Shown here one piece after another: positions 22,408 through 24,869 of a DNA stretch of 24,869 nucleotides (positions are counted from its first letter, which is position 1; each line of letters starts with the position of its first letter). Source of the DNA: Poronia punctata (Eukaryota; Ascomycota; Sordariomycetes; Xylariales; Xylariaceae); contig MU401830.1 in assembly GCA_022579005.1 (NCBI GenBank), positions 1 through 24,869 on the forward strand, in the 5' to 3' direction. The translations under genes were made by a program, and so were the position numbers. The notes under the pieces are model-generated. The model had not been told where the DNA came from. It saw nothing but the letters and a program-made list of their open reading frames with translations, and did no database searches.

Positions 22408-22424
22408 GATATTTAGTTTTTTAT
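22408..22424 (-). repeat. Single palindrome arm at a gene C exon end
   Basis: GATATTTAGTTTTTTAT on the plus strand, read as ATAAAAAACTAAATATC on the minus strand. It sits where the first long coding block of gene C ends, in the position of a donor. I do not find its partner arm within the next 100 nt, so this copy is probably broken. Confidence 0.45.
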
Positions 22425-23013
22425 GCTTTAATTAATTTGTTATCACCGGCAAACGTAGCTATTCCGGCACAGTCTAGTTAGTATACGCATATATTTAAGA
22501 CGGGTCCTAGTCGTACAAAAGGATACTGTAATATATATTTAGTGTTTATTTAATACGTCCTGTCTATTATGCACGTTGCCTGCTATATTAATAGTTTTAT
22601 TTAGATCTTTAATCCATCTTTTTATTCCGTCCCCTTATCTTTTTATACAACATGCCCTCTACCTACGTAGGCGTAAACTCGGTCGCAAACTTAAACTAAT
22701 TACTCCAATAGACGTCCCTGGCTGTATTCTTGCTCCTAAATCAACTATACCTAAGGGAATTAGGCAAGTTTTGCAACGCAACAGTAGGCTTATCCTTTTT
22801 GTCTATTTTAAATAGTGTTAGTAAGACTTCTTCTATAAGGTCGTAAATGCCGGATTGCAGCATGTCGTTGTTGGTTATGTACCTATTATAGAGTAGCCTT
22901 ACGTCGGTAAGGGCCTAGCAGAAGGAGACGGTAATACGTGATTGCATAGGTAAATCTAATTACTAATGCCGCCGGTCGCAGCTGATGTTAGCATATATTT
23001 GTTAGTAGTTCAT

Positions 23014-23387
23014 CGGCAGAACTAAAGACCTAATTACTTTATTTGTTGGTCTAGTTTAATAGCTACATTTTATGTGTTTTGCATTGTTTAGATCGTCGAT
23101 TGCTAAATTATGCAAAGCTTGCTGTTGTAAAAAGTTTTTTTAAGTAAAAGATGTAAAATATAAGCTTGTTAAATTATAATAATTAGCTGCTTGTTATAAT
23201 GCGGGGTAATGTTGGCTACCTACATGTACTTATTAAGTGCTACATTTCGGGTTTATTATTAGGTACCTTGTAAGTACCTATTACTGCATTCTCTAGAAAA
23301 ACTATAACCGGTGCTAAAATAATAATAGTTAGGCCAGTGATTAAAATTGTATCTACTTTATACTTCCTCTTGCTACCTTAATTTTTA
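23014..23387. other. Intergenic region between genes C and D
   Basis: Gene C starts leftward at 23013 and the D remnant is read rightward, so this should contain the gene C promoter. It is AT-rich without a motif I can name. The D frame stays readable back to about 23290 with one possible 40-nt intron (GTATCT to TTTTTAG just before 23388). Confidence 0.35.
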
Positions 23388-23837
23388 GGAAACAAGAAAA
23401 ATCCTTGGAATCCTTTTCCCTACCTCCGCTCTGCCTACAACGCTATTTGCAACTTGTTTTACCTACTAACTCGAATAACAAAAAAGCCTACTATTATATC
23501 CACTTCTATACATCCTTTATTATATAAAAACACTTTAAAGAAACGCTATTTTCCAACGTTATTAGAAATAGAGGTCCAGCTACGGCTAAAGGTTACCATT
23601 GAGTATAAGTAACCGCGTTTTAACCGGCTTTTTCTTTGCTAATAAAGCTATTTGTACTTAAATAAAGCCACCGGCCCGCTGCCTTGCAACAGGTGCTTTA
23701 GGCCCGGCTATTATTATACCGTTGTGCCTAATATACCCTTTTATATAATCCATTTCCGCGGCTGCGCTAAGGTTTACTGCAGCGCCCGTTGCGTAAGCTA
23801 TATAAACGCTAAACAAAACCCACATTTGTTTATTTAG
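23388..23837 (+). pseudogene. Gene D: short Cys-rich protein remnant
   Basis: A plus-strand frame reads GNKKNPWNPFPYLRSAYNAI, then about 80 residues including LEIEVQLRLKVTIEYK, then a cysteine cluster CNRC ... GCAKVYCSARC, ending at TAG 23835-23837. Only three or four TAA interrupt it, fewer than in genes A to C. The last 61 codons are fully open. The cysteine spacing (CxxC, about 25 residues, then C-x5-C-x3-C) suggests zinc binding, but I cannot match it to a family. The 5' end is unclear; it may be an exon of something larger extending left. Confidence 0.45.
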
Positions 23838-23974
23838 TAGAGGTTAAAGGCCGGTCTGCTTGTATTAGTAGTAATAGGTAAAGTAATAAAGCGTTTAATA
23901 AAGATGCAGCTATAAAGATGGGCCGTTAGGTTTGCAACAGCATAAGGTTACTTAGTTACTTGGCCTATTTAATG

Positions 23975-24113
23975 CCTAAGTTTATAAAGGAAATAGTGTT
24001 CTTATCTTGTCTGCTATAACTATAACTACTTTGCTATATTGTGCCCAAGTTTACAAGGGAGATAGTGTTCTTGTTTTGTTTGCCATAACTATGACCACTT
24101 TTGCTATATTGTT
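23975..24113. repeat. Two tandem copies of a 69-bp unit
   Basis: Units at 23975-24043 and 24044-24113 share AGTTTA(T/C)AA(A/G)GG(A/G)(A/G)ATAGTGTTCTT. The left copy has TA where the right has CA or TG (TTATAAAGG versus TTACAAGGG, CTATAAC versus CTATGAC), so the left copy is the more RIP-mutated. Confidence 0.85.
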
Positions 24114-24181
24114 CCTATTTTCTATAGGAGAAAATGCGTCCAAAAGTAGTTAGAGGATTTCCTATTTCGGACGGAAAATGG

Positions 24182-24230
24182 CCAATGCCAAGACATTTGC
24201 ATTTTTATAGAGAGGTTTTCTTAGCATTGG
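24182..24230. repeat. Imperfect inverted repeat
   Basis: CCAATGCCAAGA at 24182-24193 pairs with TCTTAGCATTGG at 24219-24230, with 11 of 12 positions matching and a 25-nt loop. The mismatch is a G to A change. Its function is unknown; it may be a short hairpin or the ends of a small element. Confidence 0.5.
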
Positions 24231-24237
24231 GCACTGC

Positions 24238-24428
24238 TGATAACTACTTAGCCACACTACTTAAAATTAGCCACACTACTTAGAATTAGCTACACTACTT
24301 AGAATTAGCCACACTACTTATAATTAGCCACACTACTTACAATTAGCTACACCACTTACAATTAGCTACACCACTTACAATTAGCCACACTACTTAGAAT
24401 TAGCTACACCACTTAAAATTAGCCACAA
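24238..24428. repeat. 19-bp tandem array
   Basis: About ten units of AATTAGCCACACTACTTAG at an exact 19-bp period. Variants alternate CA and TA (GCCACAC, GCTACAC, GCTACACC), again transitions. It is non-coding in any sensible frame. Confidence 0.9.
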
Positions 24429-24869
24429 CATAGCTACAAGGTCAGGTTAGCTCTATGACCTTTAGAATTTACCTGCTATGGCCATGACCTTTAGAATGAC
24501 CTGAATTAGCCATGACCATTACCTTTTGAATTCACCTGGCAAAGCCATAGCCTTTCGAATGACCTGAATTAGCCATGACCATTACCTTTTAAAATGACCT
24601 GCCATGGCCATGACCTTTGAAATTCACCTGGCAGAGCTATAGCCTTTTAAATGACCTAAATTAGCTATGACCATTACCTTTTAAATTGACCTGGCAGAGC
24701 TATAGCCTTTGGAAATAACCTACTAAGGCTATAACCTTTAAAATTTACCTAGCAAAGCTATAGCCTCTTAAATAACCTAAATTAGCTATAACCATTACTT
24801 TTTAAATAACCTGCTATAGCTATAACCTTTTAAAATAACCTATATTAGCTATAGCTATAACTTTTTAAA
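24429..24869. repeat. Composite minisatellite running off the window
   Basis: Units of about 29 bp (forms of GCCATGACCTTTAGAATGACCTG) are arranged in a higher-order pattern. The marker GAATTAGCCATGACCATTA and its mutated forms begin at 24503, 24566, 24658, 24779 and about 24842, giving spacings 63, 92, 121 and 63. C to T changes increase to the right: GCCATG is common before 24620 and is replaced by GCTATA after about 24640. The array is cut by the window edge. Confidence 0.85.

Larger units (their letters stand above)
18938..23013 (-). pseudogene. Gene C: large unrecognised protein, RIP-damaged, intron-rich
   Basis: On the minus strand a coherent protein of roughly 1,100 residues can be followed from ATG 23013 (MNYQQIYANISCDRRH) to TAA 18938. 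Interruptions are nearly all TAA/TAG at likely Gln positions; about four TGA fall where Trp or Arg fits. Coding blocks are about 23013-22425, 22370-22310, 22196-21773, 21692-20305 and 20240-18938, separated by copies of the hairpin palindrome. Visible segments in order: an N-terminal mixed-charge helical part (IYDLIEEVLLTLFKIDKKDK), an EEP acidic repeat (22098-22158), a mostly helical Leu/Phe-rich middle, and a Lys-rich tail with KPAKKKRGR, a possible nuclear localisation signal. I do not recognise a domain family. It is convergent with gene B and equally mutated, so the two may belong to one element. Confidence 0.7.

Noticed and set aside
22576..22815. A plus-strand open frame of 79 codons
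   Set aside because: The minus strand gives the N-terminal part of gene C through this segment with a continuous, more protein-like sequence.
5846..23013. A recoded genetic code with TAA and TAG as glutamine (ciliate-like)
   Set aside because: Interruptions fit Gln positions and TGA is rare, which superficially matches. But tandem non-coding copies differ by the same CpA/TpG transitions, invariant helicase residues are changed, a few TGA replace Trp or Arg, and intron donors are destroyed. RIP explains all of this.
24429..24869. Telomeric or subtelomeric end repeat
   Set aside because: No TTAGGG or CCCTAA arrays are present; the terminal units are ordinary minisatellites of 19 and about 29 bp.
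2583..24869. CRISPR-like array
   Set aside because: All arrays are direct head-to-tail repeats without unique spacers, in a eukaryotic context.

Overview
The window reads as nuclear DNA of a filamentous ascomycete (Pezizomycotina) that has been heavily altered by repeat-induced point mutation (RIP). The signs are direct. Tandem copies differ almost only by C to T at CpA or G to A at TpG. The left end is an AT block almost without CA dinucleotides. Several long reading frames run for kilobases interrupted almost only by TAA and TAG (the products of CAA and CAG) with very few TGA. The introns are short and fungal in type (GT..AG with a CTAAC-like branch site). I see no intact gene, rRNA, tRNA or CRISPR array.

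Layout: 1-1960 AT block; 1973-2410 three 146-bp tandem copies; 2580-3640 further tandem repeats leading into a coiled-coil gene fragment; 3640-5845 mostly featureless with a 53-bp repeat and one hairpin intron candidate; 5846-8416 (+) gene A, a low-complexity protein built on two frame-preserving minisatellites; about 8518-17380 (+) gene B, a very large SNF2-family helicase pseudogene; 17381-18937 spacer with an ambiguous coding remnant; 18938-23013 (-) gene C, a large unrecognised protein convergent with B; 23388-23837 (+) gene D, a short Cys-rich remnant; 23975-24869 several tandem arrays.

The most interesting structure is a family of palindromes about 43 bp long, with arms of the form GTAAGAAACCAAATATC and its reverse complement. 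They recur at least nine times across the window. In gene B three of them begin exactly at the 5' splice site of introns whose removal reconnects the reading frame, so they look like introner-like elements. The same palindrome sits in gaps of gene C on the other strand. Because each end of the palindrome carries GTAAGA outward, it could supply a 5' splice site in either orientation.

The genes cannot be functional as they stand: besides dozens of stops, gene B has changed key helicase residues (DEAH to DKAH, both arginines of motif VI lost). Since RIP acts on duplicated DNA, genes A to C were probably part of a multicopy or mobile segment whose sister copies may survive elsewhere in the genome.
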